Of a stretch of DNA of 64,000 nucleotides, positions 1-9,176 are shown one piece after another; positions within the stretch are counted from its first letter, which is position 1, and every line of letters starts with the position of its first letter. The stretch spans positions 54,865-118,864 of the forward strand of contig NZ_BOPG01000078.1 in the NCBI RefSeq assembly GCF_016863635.1, written 5' to 3'. Made by a program: the position numbers and the translations under genes. The notes below the pieces were generated by a model that saw nothing but the letters and a program-made list of their open reading frames with translations, did not search any database and was not told the origin of the DNA. This DNA is from Virgisporangium aurantiacum (GTDB lineage: Bacteria; Actinomycetota; Actinomycetes; Mycobacteriales; Micromonosporaceae).

Positions 1-579
1 GTCGCCCGGCACCTGCTGTTCCGCGACGCCGAAGGCGCGGAGCAGCAGCCGCAACGCGTCGTCGATGGCGACGGGTTGCTGGGACATCCCGTACAGATCG
101 AGGAAGTACACGCCGTCCGGGAAGATCGGCCGCAGTGCGTGGGCGGCCCGGACCGCGAATGTGGTCTTCCCCAGGCCGGCGGGTCCGGTGACGAGTCCCG
201 CTCCGGCGGCACCCGGGACGCCTCCCCCGTCGACGAAGTCGTTGATCCAGGCGAGCTCCGCGGTTCGTCCGGTGAAGTCGTCAACGGAACGCGGCAACTC
301 GCACAGGCCGGTCGGACGCGTCCAGCGATCGCGTAGGCGGCCGTCCCGGGCCCGGGCGATGAGCTGCTCGCGGGCGGCCTCCCCGAGCGCGAGCGCGTCC
401 GCGAGAGCGGTCACGGTCCGATGCTGAGGCCCCCGGCTACGCCCGCGCTCCATGTCCGACAGCGTCCGGGCACTGACCCCCGACGCCTCCGCGAGCTGCT
501 CCAGCGTGAGGCGCGCCGCGTGCCGGTGACCGCGCAGCAACTCCGCAAAGCCGGGCGGTTCCGTGACCGGGGACCCCAT
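1..579 (-). CDS. HTH-XRE / NB-ARC regulator, 3' end cut off by the window
   Basis: The reverse strand reads open from an ATG at 579 to the window edge (193 codons). Residues 10-70 form an XRE-type helix-turn-helix (LTLEQLAEASGVSARTLSDM). Then comes an 'FTGRTAEL' linker and an NB-ARC P-loop, GPAGLGKTT, near residue 140. This layout is known from actinobacterial XRE-NB-ARC-TPR regulators, which bind DNA and use a STAND ATPase as a switch; the TPR part should lie left of the window. It shares its P-loop type with the regulators at 2903-5941, 6036-9146 and 59389-62787. The target genes are unknown. The start is the only ATG in frame near the HTH. Confidence 0.8.
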   Translation of the reverse strand, partial: MGSPVTEPPGFAELLRGHRHAARLTLEQLAEASGVSARTLSDMERGRSRGPQHRTVTALADALALGEAAREQLIARARDGRLRDRWTRPTGLCELPRSVDDFTGRTAELAWINDFVDGGGVPGAAGAGLVTGPAGLGKTTFAVRAAHALRPIFPDGVYFLDLYGMSQQPVAIDDALRLLLRAFGVAEQQVPGD

Positions 580-591
580 CGTCGACCTGGA

Positions 592-675
592 CTACTGCCG
601 GATCGGCAGCATCGCCGGCGCCACCGCCGGTTCGCATCGCAGCAGGCGCGCGCCGACGTGTCCGTTCGCGACCAT
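592..675 (-). CDS. possible 27-aa leader ORF upstream of the HTH/NB-ARC gene
   Basis: A short reading frame starts at an ATG preceded by AGGGGAG at good spacing and ends 12 bases before the regulator start. The peptide (MVANGHVGARLLRC...) matches nothing I recognise. It could be a translated leader or chance; the main support is the ribosome binding site and the position. Confidence 0.2.
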   Translation of the reverse strand: MVANGHVGARLLRCEPAVAPAMLPIRQ

Positions 676-791
676 ACGCGTCTCCCCTGCGGGCGTGCGG
701 ATTCCCGGTCAGTACATGGGGTTCCGTACCGAAGGATAGTCCTCACAGCGCGACGCCGGGACCGCCGATCAGCCCTTGCCGGTGCCTGACG

Positions 792-1754
792 TCAGCGGGC
801 GCTGATCGCCGCTGGGCCCATCACGAAATCGGGGTCGATCTGTTCGGTCAGGTCGGTGCCGGCCTGGCCGTTGCCCCACGCGAACGCGTTGCGGCGGTGG
901 AACTCGTGCGCGTGCCGGGTGAAGGCATCCCAGTCCTGCACCGTCGCGTCGACGGCCGCGTGCATCTGGTCGAGAACCGCGCGGTTGGCCGGTTCCAGCG
1001 CTGACAGCGGTGCCAGGTGCCCCCGTTCGGCGTTCTTCACGTACACCGAGCGGCCGACCCAGCAAAGCAGGTCGTCGCCGACGTGTTCGCGGAGGAACGC
1101 CACGTCGGTGTCGTCCTCGACCTTGTTGCCCACGACCGATACGGCCACGCCGTAGTCCCGCGCGTGGCCGAGATACTGGCGGTAGACCGCGATACTGCGC
1201 ACGGTCGGTTCGCAGACGAGGAACGTGCGGTCGAACCGGGTGAACATCCCCGACGCGAACGAGTCCGCGCCCGCTGTCATGTCGACGACCACGTACTCGC
1301 CCGGGCCGTCGACCAGGTGGTTGAGCAGCAACTCGACCGCTCCGACCTTGGAGTGGTAGCAGGCCACGCCGAGGTCGGCCTCGGTGAACGCGCCCGTGAC
1401 GGCCAGGCGCACGGCACCGACCGGGCGCACGCACGCCGCATACACCGGGTTCTGCTCGACCACCCGCAGCAGCCGCGACCCGGGACCGGGCGGGGTGGTC
1501 TTCATCATCGCGTCGGACGATGCGATGCGCGGGTTGTCACCGCGCAGGTGGTCCTTGATCGTGGCGAGGTGCTCGCCCAGCGGCGGGATCGTGCGCGCCT
1601 GGTCCTCGTCGGCGCCGAGGGCCACCGCCAGGTGCTGGTTGATGTCGGCGTCCACGGCCAGCGCCGGACGACCATCTTCCACGAGATACCGGACGAAGAG
1701 CGAGGCGAGCGTGGTCTTCCCACTGCCGCCCTTACCCACGAACGCGACCTTCAC
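792..1754 (-). CDS. CooC/MinD-like P-loop ATPase
   Basis: The protein (320 aa) opens directly with a deviant Walker A, KVAFVGKGGSGKTTLA, at residues 2-17, followed by 'AVDADINQHLAVALG' (switch I region with Asp) and 'YVVVDMTAGADSFASGMF' (Walker B/switch II). This is the SIMIBI ATPase family of CooC, which drives nickel insertion into carbon monoxide dehydrogenase; no CODH gene is visible here, so the client is unknown. I place the start at the GTG at 1754, which has GGAG eight bases upstream. A longer frame to 1853 would include a palindromic operator-like site. The gene appears monocistronic. Two Zur-like inverted repeats lie just upstream, suggesting metal-responsive control. Confidence 0.8.
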   Translation of the reverse strand: MKVAFVGKGGSGKTTLASLFVRYLVEDGRPALAVDADINQHLAVALGADEDQARTIPPLGEHLATIKDHLRGDNPRIASSDAMMKTTPPGPGSRLLRVVEQNPVYAACVRPVGAVRLAVTGAFTEADLGVACYHSKVGAVELLLNHLVDGPGEYVVVDMTAGADSFASGMFTRFDRTFLVCEPTVRSIAVYRQYLGHARDYGVAVSVVGNKVEDDTDVAFLREHVGDDLLCWVGRSVYVKNAERGHLAPLSALEPANRAVLDQMHAAVDATVQDWDAFTRHAHEFHRRNAFAWGNGQAGTDLTEQIDPDFVMGPAAISAR

Positions 1755-1780
1755 CGGACAGACTCCGATCCACTCTTTAC

Positions 1781-1793
1781 GAAAACGGTTTTC
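1781..1793. promoter_or_regulatory. Zur-like inverted repeat A upstream of the CooC-like gene
   Basis: The perfect palindrome GAAAACGGTTTTC sits 27 bases upstream of the GTG start of the ATPase gene. With its flanks it differs by one base from the 7-1-7 form TGAAAACnGTTTTCA, which resembles actinobacterial Zur boxes. Binding by Zur is inferred. Confidence 0.5.
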
Positions 1794-1860
1794 ATGACCA
1801 ACAGTGTAGGTACCGGGGCCGCGAGGCATTAGAACTTCGCCGGGTGGTCGCACATTAGAA

Positions 1861-1875
1861 TGAAAACCGTTTCCA
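1861..1875. promoter_or_regulatory. Zur-like inverted repeat B
   Basis: TGAAAACCGTTTCCA is a second copy of the 7-1-7 repeat with a single mismatch between arms, centred 81 bases from box A. The pair brackets the probable promoter of the CooC-like gene. From here to about 2130 I see no other gene or repeat. Confidence 0.45.
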
Positions 1876-2129
1876 GCAAGACAAAGCGTGGAACACCACG
1901 TCAGCGTCGATGGTCTGCCGATCGGCGCGCACCCGTCGCGGCGTACGGACGTGAGGATGTGCTCTAGCGGGTGTCGACGCAGATCGAAGCCGAACTACCC
2001 GGTACCCACCAGCGCCCGCCGGTGCGGCCCCGGTGGACCGACACCGCACAGCGCGTCGCGCGACGGTGCCGGGAGCTCGGGAGCCGGGCCAACGTCTCCC
2101 GGCTCGACCGGGGCCGGACTGGGGCGCCG

Positions 2130-2494
2130 TTTCTCGAGACCAATGCGCGCGGCACGTTCCTGATCACCGCCGGGCGGCATCGTGACCGGCATGCATTACT
2201 CCCGCGAGCAAGGCGGCGATTCTGGCCGTCACCCGCTCGTTCGCCCGCCTGCTCGCCGACGACGGCATCCGGGTCAACGCGGTCACTCCCGGACCGGTCG
2301 CCTCGGCCACGACCGAGGCGATGGATCCGGTAGCCCGCTCGGCGCTCGCCCGCTCCGTTCCGCTCGGGCAACGATTCGGCTCAGCGGACGAGGTGGCCCA
2401 TACCATCTGTCACCTGGCGTCGTCCGAGTCGTCATTCACCACCGGGGCCACCTACGACGTCAACGGCGGTCTTCGGACCGGCTGGACGCGGCTG
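2130..2494 (+). pseudogene. decayed short-chain dehydrogenase (SDR) fragment
   Basis: The forward strand reads 'ETNARGTFLIT' (the SDR N-x-x-G-TF strand), then, in a different frame and after missing sequence, 'ITPASKAAILAVTRSFARLL', 'DDGIRVNAVTPGPVASATT', 'FGSADEVAHTICHLASSESS' and 'ATYDVNGGL', a typical SDR C-terminal half. The N-terminal Rossmann glycine motif, the catalytic Tyr region and a proper start are absent, and a frameshift/deletion lies between about 2165 and 2200. It is therefore a dead remnant of an FabG-like enzyme. The exact 5' limit is uncertain. Confidence 0.7.
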
Positions 2495-2530
2495 TCACCG
2501 GTGCCCGGTAGGCCGACGATGTCATACGGG

Positions 2531-2737
2531 TCAGGTGTACAGCACGGCGTGGGCCAGGCCCCCGAGCAGTGTGGCCAGGGTGAGCGTGGCGCCGAAGGCG
2601 ACGGCCCCGGCGGCGAGCGAGGCGGCGGGGTGCGAGCCGCGCAGATGGGCCAGCACGCCGGCGCCGACGGCGGCGAACATCGCGAAGACCACGGCGAGGG
2701 CCAGGGCGAACATGAAAAGGACGACGCGGATCGGCAT
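2531..2737 (-). CDS. small two-TM membrane protein
   Basis: A 68-residue hydrophobic protein begins at an ATG preceded by AGGAG at seven bases. Residues 3-27 (VVLFMFALALAVVFAMFAAV) and about 38-66 (AAGAVAFGATLTLATLLGG) are predicted membrane helices joined by a short polar loop. It resembles the many small uncharacterised actinobacterial membrane proteins; no family is recognised. It stands alone, facing away from the NB-ARC regulator downstream on the other strand. A frame extension upstream of 2737 lacks a ribosome binding site. Confidence 0.6.
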   Translation of the reverse strand: MPIRVVLFMFALALAVVFAMFAAVGAGVLAHLRGSHPAASLAAGAVAFGATLTLATLLGGLAHAVLYT

Positions 2738-2902
2738 GGAACACTCCTGATCAGACCGCACAGCGGCCCGTTGACGACGGGGCGTGCCCCATTGGTGGGA
2801 GTGCTTCCGGCCATGCTCCAGCTACGCTCTGCATAAGCGCAGGTCACGGTATGTTCCGGTGCGGTCCGGTGCGGATCCGGTCCGGGCGGAGGGAGGGCGG
2901 GG

Positions 2903-5900
2903 ATGACGGCCAGCGACCGTGAGCACCCGCGGTACCGGTTCGCTCGCCGCCTCAACGAGCTGTTTGCCGTCGCGGACCTGACCAACGACCGGGTCGCCAC
3001 CGTCGCCGACGAGCTTGTCCGGAACGGGCGGGTGCACGGATTGACGGACGAGGACCGGCGGGCATACCGGCGGGTCAACGGGAAACGGCTCAGCGAGTGG
3101 CGCCACCCACGCGAACCGGCGGTACCGCAAGGGTGGGCACAGCTCGCAGCGGTACTGACCGCGCTGGCGGAGAGGGCCCGTCGGAAGGTCGGCGAGCGCG
3201 TCGAACTGTACGACATGACGGCGTGGCGGCAACTCTACGACGAGGCCGCCAAGAGCAGGCGTCCCGCCGACGCAACCGGACCTTCAGCGTCGCAGGCCGC
3301 GATGACGGGCACCGTTGACCCCGACAGTGCGGCTGCCGGTACGGGATTCGGCTCGACGCCAGGTGCGGCGCGGTTCACGCTACCGGCGCGGGAGGCGGCC
3401 TTCACCGGCCGGGACCGGGAGTTGGGCGCGGTCGTCGATGGTGTGGTGGGTGCCGCACGGGCGGGCGGGATCGTCGCCATTCACGCCATCGATGGAATGG
3501 CCGGGGTGGGCAAGACAACATTCGCGGTGCAGGTGGGACACGTGCTGGCCAGCACGTTTCCGGATCGGCAACTGTTTGTCGATCTCAAGGGACACACCGC
3601 CGGTCAGGTCCCGAGCGATCCCGCCGACGCGTTGGCGAGTCTGATCACCGCTGAGGGGATCTCTCCGCAGCACCTGCCGGCCGGGTTGGATGAGCGAGCC
3701 GCGATGTGGCGAGCGTTGATGGCGGACAAACGCGTGCTGCTGATCCTGGACAATGCCGCCCACAGCGATCAGGTACGTCCGCTGTTACCCGGTTCGCCCG
3801 GCAGCCTGGTGTTGGTGACCAGTCGCCGCATGTTGGCGGACCTCGCGGCCGCATCGGTAGCACTGGACACGCTGAGCCCGGACGAGGCAGAGCGCATGTT
3901 CGTGCGACTGGCTGCTCGGGCGGTCGACGAACCCGACGACGTGACCAAACTCGTTGCCCGATGCGGATATCTGCCGCTGGCAATCTCGTTGTTGGCGGGG
4001 GTACTGAACAAGCATCGCCGGTGGACCGTACGGGACCTGCTCGACGAGTCGGCCGCCGACATCCTCGGCATGAAAGCCGAGAGACGAACGCTCGCAGCCG
4101 CTTTCGATCTTTCTTATCAGGCACAGCCCGTCGAGGTCCGTCGGCTGTTCCAGGTACTCGGGTTGCACCCGGGCATTGAATTCGAGCCGTTCGCCGTCGC
4201 GGCGCTTGCCGACGTCACGGTGGACACCGCACGGTCGTACCTCGATGACCTGTCCGGCGACCATCTGCTGATCGAGCCGGCACACCGGCGGTACCGCATG
4301 CACGACCTTGTGCGCGAGTATGCCCGAAGCCTTGCGGAATCGATGGATGCCGACGAGCGGGATCAGGCACTCGATCGGTTGCTCGACTTCTACGAGGATG
4401 CCACCACGGCGGCCGACGCCCGGCTCCGAGATCTGGACGCGGTCGACCGAACGCCGCGCCGCGGGCTGCCCGCCCTGGCCGATCGACGCGCGGCGCTGAC
4501 GTGGCTGAGCACCGAGATTGCCAGCGTGACCGCATGCATCGACCTGGCGGCCCGCGATCATCGGGCAGCTCGCGTCCTGACCCTCACCTCAGCCGTCGCC
4601 GCCTACCTGCGCGCCGCCGGACCGTGGGAGCAGGCTCGCCGGCTGCAGGTCGCCGCCGTCACCGCTGCCCGGCACGTCGACGACCCCGGGGCCGAGGCAG
4701 CGGCATTGACTGAACTCGGCACCGTCGAGGAACGCCTCGGCGACTATCCCGCCGCGGCACGCGCCCTCGACAATGCGCTCAGCATCAACCACGACCTCGA
4801 CAATCGACGCGGTCAGGCTGACGTACTCGCCGAACTGGCGGTGGTACGCCACCTCAGCGGCGACTACCCAGGCGCCGTCCAGGCGTTGAACTCGGCGCTC
4901 ACCATCTATCGCGACGGTGGCCACCGCGACGGCGAGGCCGGCGTCCTTGCCGAACTGGGGGTGGTCCACCGCGTCACCGGCAACCATCGCCAGGCGTCGG
5001 ACGTTCTCACGCAGGCCCTGGCGATCTTCCGCAACCGATCGGACCGCCAGGGCGAGGCAAAGGCCCTGACCAACCTGGGCCTGGTGCAGTGGTCCACGGT
5101 CCACGTCGCAACGGCCATTGACACCCTCGTCGACGCGCTCGCCTGCTTCGTGGACCTGGACGACCGTATCGGTGAAGCCGACACCCTCCACTATCTTGGG
5201 CTGGCGAAGACTACGGCAGCGGACCTTCCCGCCGCCGACCGCGACCTCCAGCGGAGCCTGCGCATCTGCGGCGACATCCGGTACCGGCACGGCGCCGCAG
5301 GCGCCCTGGTCGCCGTCGGCGACCTTCGGGTGCTCACCGGGGCCTACACGGAATCCGCGGCAGTCTGCGATCAGGCGAACCGGATCTACTCCACCCTGGG
5401 CAACCTGCACGGGCAGGCAAGAAGCCTCCTGTATCTCGCACAGGCACACCGCCTCGCCGGGAACCGGTTGGAGGCGCACGCGGCATTGGACGGTTCCGAA
5501 CGACTATTCGACGAGCTCGGAAATGAACCGGGCATGGCAGCCGTCTTCGAGCAACGCGGCCATTTCGCCTGTACCGCAAGGGATTACACCAGCGCACTTG
5601 AATTCTACGACAGGGCTCTTCAGGGCTCTCGCGACTCGCCGGTCGAGGCGGCAGCGTTCAACCACCGGGGAATCGCACTACGGCTGCTGGGCCGAATCGA
5701 CGACAGCATGTCCGATCACACACGAGCGCTGGGCATTGCGCGCGCCACCGGCTATGTGCGGCAGGAGGCCAAGAGCTTGGATGGACTCGGACGCTGCGAA
5801 CTCGAACTCGGACGCATCGCCAAGGCTGCGGCCGACCTCGCTCATGCTGTGGAGCTTTACCGCATCGCCGCACCGGTCGATGCGGCGCAGCTCGCCCTCG

Positions 5901-5941
5901 ACCTACAGCACCTCACGGGAATGCCCGCCGAGCGTCAATAG
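2903..5941 (+). CDS. HTH / NB-ARC / TPR transcriptional regulator (STAND family)
   Basis: The protein (1012 aa) has an N-terminal helical region with HTH character (about residues 10-90), a spacer, 'FTGRDREL', and an NB-ARC ATPase with the P-loop DGMAGVGKTTFA near residue 200 and 'VLLILDNAAHSDQVRPLLPG' (Walker B/sensor) near 278. The C-terminal half has repeated A-L-G-x-Y-A helices typical of TPRs. This is the AfsR/GutR-like STAND regulator architecture, but without a SARP BTAD domain. GGAGGGAGGG sits just before the ATG. Its target is unknown; the thiopeptide-like cluster lies a few kilobases downstream. It ends next to a remnant of another TPR regulator (5942-6048). Confidence 0.85.
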   Translation: MTASDREHPRYRFARRLNELFAVADLTNDRVATVADELVRNGRVHGLTDEDRRAYRRVNGKRLSEWRHPREPAVPQGWAQLAAVLTALAERARRKVGERVELYDMTAWRQLYDEAAKSRRPADATGPSASQAAMTGTVDPDSAAAGTGFGSTPGAARFTLPAREAAFTGRDRELGAVVDGVVGAARAGGIVAIHAIDGMAGVGKTTFAVQVGHVLASTFPDRQLFVDLKGHTAGQVPSDPADALASLITAEGISPQHLPAGLDERAAMWRALMADKRVLLILDNAAHSDQVRPLLPGSPGSLVLVTSRRMLADLAAASVALDTLSPDEAERMFVRLAARAVDEPDDVTKLVARCGYLPLAISLLAGVLNKHRRWTVRDLLDESAADILGMKAERRTLAAAFDLSYQAQPVEVRRLFQVLGLHPGIEFEPFAVAALADVTVDTARSYLDDLSGDHLLIEPAHRRYRMHDLVREYARSLAESMDADERDQALDRLLDFYEDATTAADARLRDLDAVDRTPRRGLPALADRRAALTWLSTEIASVTACIDLAARDHRAARVLTLTSAVAAYLRAAGPWEQARRLQVAAVTAARHVDDPGAEAAALTELGTVEERLGDYPAAARALDNALSINHDLDNRRGQADVLAELAVVRHLSGDYPGAVQALNSALTIYRDGGHRDGEAGVLAELGVVHRVTGNHRQASDVLTQALAIFRNRSDRQGEAKALTNLGLVQWSTVHVATAIDTLVDALACFVDLDDRIGEADTLHYLGLAKTTAADLPAADRDLQRSLRICGDIRYRHGAAGALVAVGDLRVLTGAYTESAAVCDQANRIYSTLGNLHGQARSLLYLAQAHRLAGNRLEAHAALDGSERLFDELGNEPGMAAVFEQRGHFACTARDYTSALEFYDRALQGSRDSPVEAAAFNHRGIALRLLGRIDDSMSDHTRALGIARATGYVRQEAKSLDGLGRCELELGRIAKAAADLAHAVELYRIAAPVDAAQLALDLQHLTGMPAERQ

Positions 5942-6048
5942 CCTACGAGGCCGCCGCGCTGGCCGATCTCGGCCGTGCGTATGCCGGCGCCCAACCGACG
6001 GCTGCCCGGACCGCCTTCACGCAGGCTCGCGACATCTATGCATCTCGG
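5942..6048 (+). pseudogene. remnant of the C-terminal TPR of a regulator
   Basis: Directly after the stop of the NB-ARC/TPR gene, the +1-shifted frame reads 'AYEAAALADLGRAYAG' and 'AARTAFTQARDIYAS'. This closely parallels the last TPR of the neighbouring convergent SARP ('YEAAALTSLGRAYVDV...AFESARDLYCRL'). It has no start and runs into the tail of the SARP gene, so it is best explained as a scar of recombination or gene loss between paralogous regulators. Confidence 0.5.
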
Positions 6049-9000
6049 TGTCGATCCGGACGGCGGCCAGCGGCGACCTCGTCGAGCAGTCGGTCCAGTT
6101 CGGTGACGTCGGCGGTCCGGCCGAGCCGGCAGTACAGGTCCCTCGCCGACTCGAACGCTTTCCACGCCGCCCCCGGGTCGACGTCGACGTATGCCCGGCC
6201 GAGCGACGTCAGCGCCGCGGCCTCGTAGGAGAGCCAGCCGCGGGTGCGCCAGATGGCGACGGACTCCGACAGCCTGGCCACGGCGTCGCCCGCCCTGCCC
6301 TCGGCCAGGTCGATCTCGCCCAGCACGGCGAGCGCGTCGGCGGCGTGGTGGTCCATCCGGTACTCGCGGCTGATCGACAGTGCGTTCTCCGCTTCTCCGT
6401 GGGCCCTCGCGTCGCCCTGGGCCAGATGAATCCGGGCCAGGGTGATCAGGCTGAGCGCGCCGGTGTAGTCGTCGCCGAACCGACGCGAGATCGCCAGCGA
6501 CTCGGTCAACAACCGTTCGCCGGCGGCCAGGTTGCCGAGTTCGCTGTGGCCGATGCCGAGGAACTGCAAGACGGTCGCCTCGTAGCGGCAGTTGCCCAGC
6601 CGCCGCGCCGCCGTCAGCGCGCTCATCAGCTCGCTGATCGCCGCCTCGAGCTGCGCCTGCTCGCGACGCGCCACCGCGAGGGCCACGTGCGCGCGGGCCT
6701 GACCGCCGAGATGCCCCGACCGGTCGGCGAGCCGGAGCGCCCGCTCGGCGTACTGTATCGCCGCGGCCTGCTGCCCCTGGGCGGCAAGCGCCCACGATGC
6801 CATGACCGTGGCATCGGACATGCCGCGGAGGTCGCCGAGTCGGGTGAACATCTCCAGCAGCCGCGTCGAGCTCTCGTGCGCCTCGGCCATCGCCTCGCCG
6901 CCGTGGTGGCTCCTGACCCAGGTGCGCACGTCGATCAGCCCACGCAGCATGACGGCCTGGCCGCGCAGGTTTCCGGCCCGGCGGCACACCTCCATGACCC
7001 GGGCGTTGGTCGCCTCCCAATCGCTGTACATGCCACGCAGGTCGAAGTACTTCTCCAGGCACCCGGCCAGATCGAAGGCGACCTCGTCGAGGCCGATGTC
7101 ACTGGCCTGGCGTACCGCGGACACCAACGTCGCCCGCTCGGCGTCGAACCATGCCAGCGGATCGAGGTGCAGCACCTCGACACGCTGCCAGTCGATCACC
7201 GGGCGCGGGGCCGAACCGCTGATCGACGCGTAGCACGGGCCGGGTATCCGTTCCGCGATCCGCTCCGCGACGGCGAGCCAGGCGCCGAAGCCACGCGTCA
7301 GCACGCCGGCCAACTCCTCCGCGCCGTGCTCGATTTCGGCCCGTTCCCGCGCGTACAGCCGGACGAGATCGTGGAACCGGTACCGGAACTGGCCGGCGCC
7401 GTCCTGGCTGGTCATGAGCAACTGGGCGTCCACAAGGGATTCGACGTGGCGGCCGGCCTCCTCGACGGTGGTGTCCAGCACGGCCGCGGCCAGCAGGACG
7501 GTGAAGTCGGGCACGGCGAACATGCCGAGCCGGCCGAACAGCCGTCGGGCGTCCGGGTCGAGCCCGTCCCGGCTGAGTGCCAGGGAGGCGCGGACCTCCA
7601 GGTCGCCGGCCGTCAGGTGGTCCAGCCGGTGCCACTGGTCACCGAGGCGCTGGACCAGATCCGACGGGCGCCAGGCGGCCCGGCTGGCCAGGCGTGCCCC
7701 GGCGATACGCACCGCGAGCGGCAACCGCCCGCACAGTCGAACGATCTCGACCGCCGCGGCGGGCTGCCGGGCGATCCTGTCGTCGGCGACGACCGACGCC
7801 AGCAGCCGTACCGCGTCGGCGTCGGACAGCACATCCAGGTCGAGCCAGCGGGCGCCCTCCACGCCGGTGAGCCGGCGCCGGCTGGTCACGAGCACGGCGC
7901 AGGTGGGTGAGCCCGGCAGGAGCGGCCTCACCTGCTGCTCCGACGCGGCATTGTCGAGGACGATCAGGACCCGCCGCCCGGCCAGCCGGCTGCGGTAGAG
8001 CGCCGACCGCTCCGCGAGGTCCGCGGGAATGGCGCGCCAGTCGACGCCGAACGCGCGGAGGAACCGGGCCAGGACCTCCGCGGGATCCAGCGACGAGTGT
8101 TCCGCGCCATGGAGGTTCACGTGGAGCTGGCCGTCGGGGTAGGACGCGGCCAGCCGATGGGCGATGTGGACGGCCAGCGCGGTCTTGCCGACGCCCGCCA
8201 TGCCCGCGATGCCCGCCACCATCAGCACGTGCGGCGGGTCGTCGGTTCCCCGGTCCAGCAGCCCCGTCAACGTCCGCAGGTGCTCGGCGCGGCCGGTGAA
8301 GTCGGGGATGTCCGGTGGAAGAAGGGCCGGGCCGAGAGCGGCCACCGGTGCGACGCCGGTCGGCGGCAGGGAGGTCCGGCCCGGCGACCCGACCAGGTCG
8401 TCGGCCCGGATCTGGCGGTGCAGCGTGCGTAGGTACGGACTGGGCCGGGTACCGAACTCCGCGTCGAGCACGTCGCTGAGCCGGTTGTAGACCGCGAGCG
8501 CCTCCGGCCGCCGTCCCGCCCGGTGCAACGCCTGGATGTACAGGCCGTTGATGCGCTCACGGAACGGGTGTTGGGCAACCGCAAGGGCCAGCTCCGCTGT
8601 CATCTCGGCATGGCGGCCGAGATACAGGCGCGCCTCCGCCTGGTCTTCGACGGCGGCCAGCCGCGACTCCTCCAGCCGCGTGGTGAAGGGCACCAACCAC
8701 TCCTGCTGCCCGAGCCCTTCCATCGCCGGGCCCCGCCACAACCCGAGCGCCCGGGTCAGAACGTCGGCCGCCGCCTCGTGCCGGGCCTCCGCCAACGCCT
8801 GCCGGCCCTCGACGACCAGGGCGTCGAAAACACCGACATCGCTCTCGTCGGGCCGCACGTCGAGCACGTAGCCGCCGGCGACCGACCGGGGCCGGACGCT
8901 GTCGGCGGGTGCGGCCCGCGCCAGGGCGGTCCGCAGCGCCGACATGTATGAATGGAGGTTGGCGCGGGCGGAGGCCGGCGGCCGATCGCCCCACAGCGCG

Positions 9001-9146
9001 TCGACTATCTCGTCGGTGCCCACGACGGTGCCCGCCCGCAGGAGCAGAAACGCAAGCAGGGACCGCTGTTTACGGCGTGGCAGCGCGACCGGCAGCCCGG
9101 CGCGATCGCGCATCTCGAAGGGACCGAGCAAGCGGAAAGCGGGCAT
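6036..9146 (-). CDS. SARP-family regulator (wHTH-BTAD-NB-ARC-TPR, AfsR type)
   Basis: The 1036-aa protein begins MPAFRLLGPFEMRDRAG, the winged-helix start of SARP regulators; the OmpR-like DNA-binding domain (about 1-95) is followed by a BTAD domain (about 100-245). Next come an NB-ARC ATPase (P-loop GMAGVGKTALAV; 'VLIVLDNAASEQQVRPLLPG') and C-terminal TPRs. AfsR-type proteins activate secondary-metabolite genes. It diverges from the HTH gene at 9287 that heads the RiPP cluster, so it is a likely pathway activator. I chose the ATG at 9146, preceded by TTGGGGGTT; an upstream ATG at 9185 has no ribosome binding site and would lie inside a 20-bp palindrome. It converges on the regulator at 2903-5941. 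Confidence 0.88.
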   Translation of the reverse strand: MPAFRLLGPFEMRDRAGLPVALPRRKQRSLLAFLLLRAGTVVGTDEIVDALWGDRPPASARANLHSYMSALRTALARAAPADSVRPRSVAGGYVLDVRPDESDVGVFDALVVEGRQALAEARHEAAADVLTRALGLWRGPAMEGLGQQEWLVPFTTRLEESRLAAVEDQAEARLYLGRHAEMTAELALAVAQHPFRERINGLYIQALHRAGRRPEALAVYNRLSDVLDAEFGTRPSPYLRTLHRQIRADDLVGSPGRTSLPPTGVAPVAALGPALLPPDIPDFTGRAEHLRTLTGLLDRGTDDPPHVLMVAGIAGMAGVGKTALAVHIAHRLAASYPDGQLHVNLHGAEHSSLDPAEVLARFLRAFGVDWRAIPADLAERSALYRSRLAGRRVLIVLDNAASEQQVRPLLPGSPTCAVLVTSRRRLTGVEGARWLDLDVLSDADAVRLLASVVADDRIARQPAAAVEIVRLCGRLPLAVRIAGARLASRAAWRPSDLVQRLGDQWHRLDHLTAGDLEVRASLALSRDGLDPDARRLFGRLGMFAVPDFTVLLAAAVLDTTVEEAGRHVESLVDAQLLMTSQDGAGQFRYRFHDLVRLYARERAEIEHGAEELAGVLTRGFGAWLAVAERIAERIPGPCYASISGSAPRPVIDWQRVEVLHLDPLAWFDAERATLVSAVRQASDIGLDEVAFDLAGCLEKYFDLRGMYSDWEATNARVMEVCRRAGNLRGQAVMLRGLIDVRTWVRSHHGGEAMAEAHESSTRLLEMFTRLGDLRGMSDATVMASWALAAQGQQAAAIQYAERALRLADRSGHLGGQARAHVALAVARREQAQLEAAISELMSALTAARRLGNCRYEATVLQFLGIGHSELGNLAAGERLLTESLAISRRFGDDYTGALSLITLARIHLAQGDARAHGEAENALSISREYRMDHHAADALAVLGEIDLAEGRAGDAVARLSESVAIWRTRGWLSYEAAALTSLGRAYVDVDPGAAWKAFESARDLYCRLGRTADVTELDRLLDEVAAGRRPDRHRDA

Positions 9147-9176
9147 CTGAACCCCCAACGGTCGGCCACCGGCCGC

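Noticed and set aside
5118..7910. A 930-codon open frame on the forward strand
   Set aside because: It is antisense to the SARP gene and out of frame with the NB-ARC gene; its Gly/Arg/Pro-rich translation shows no domain.
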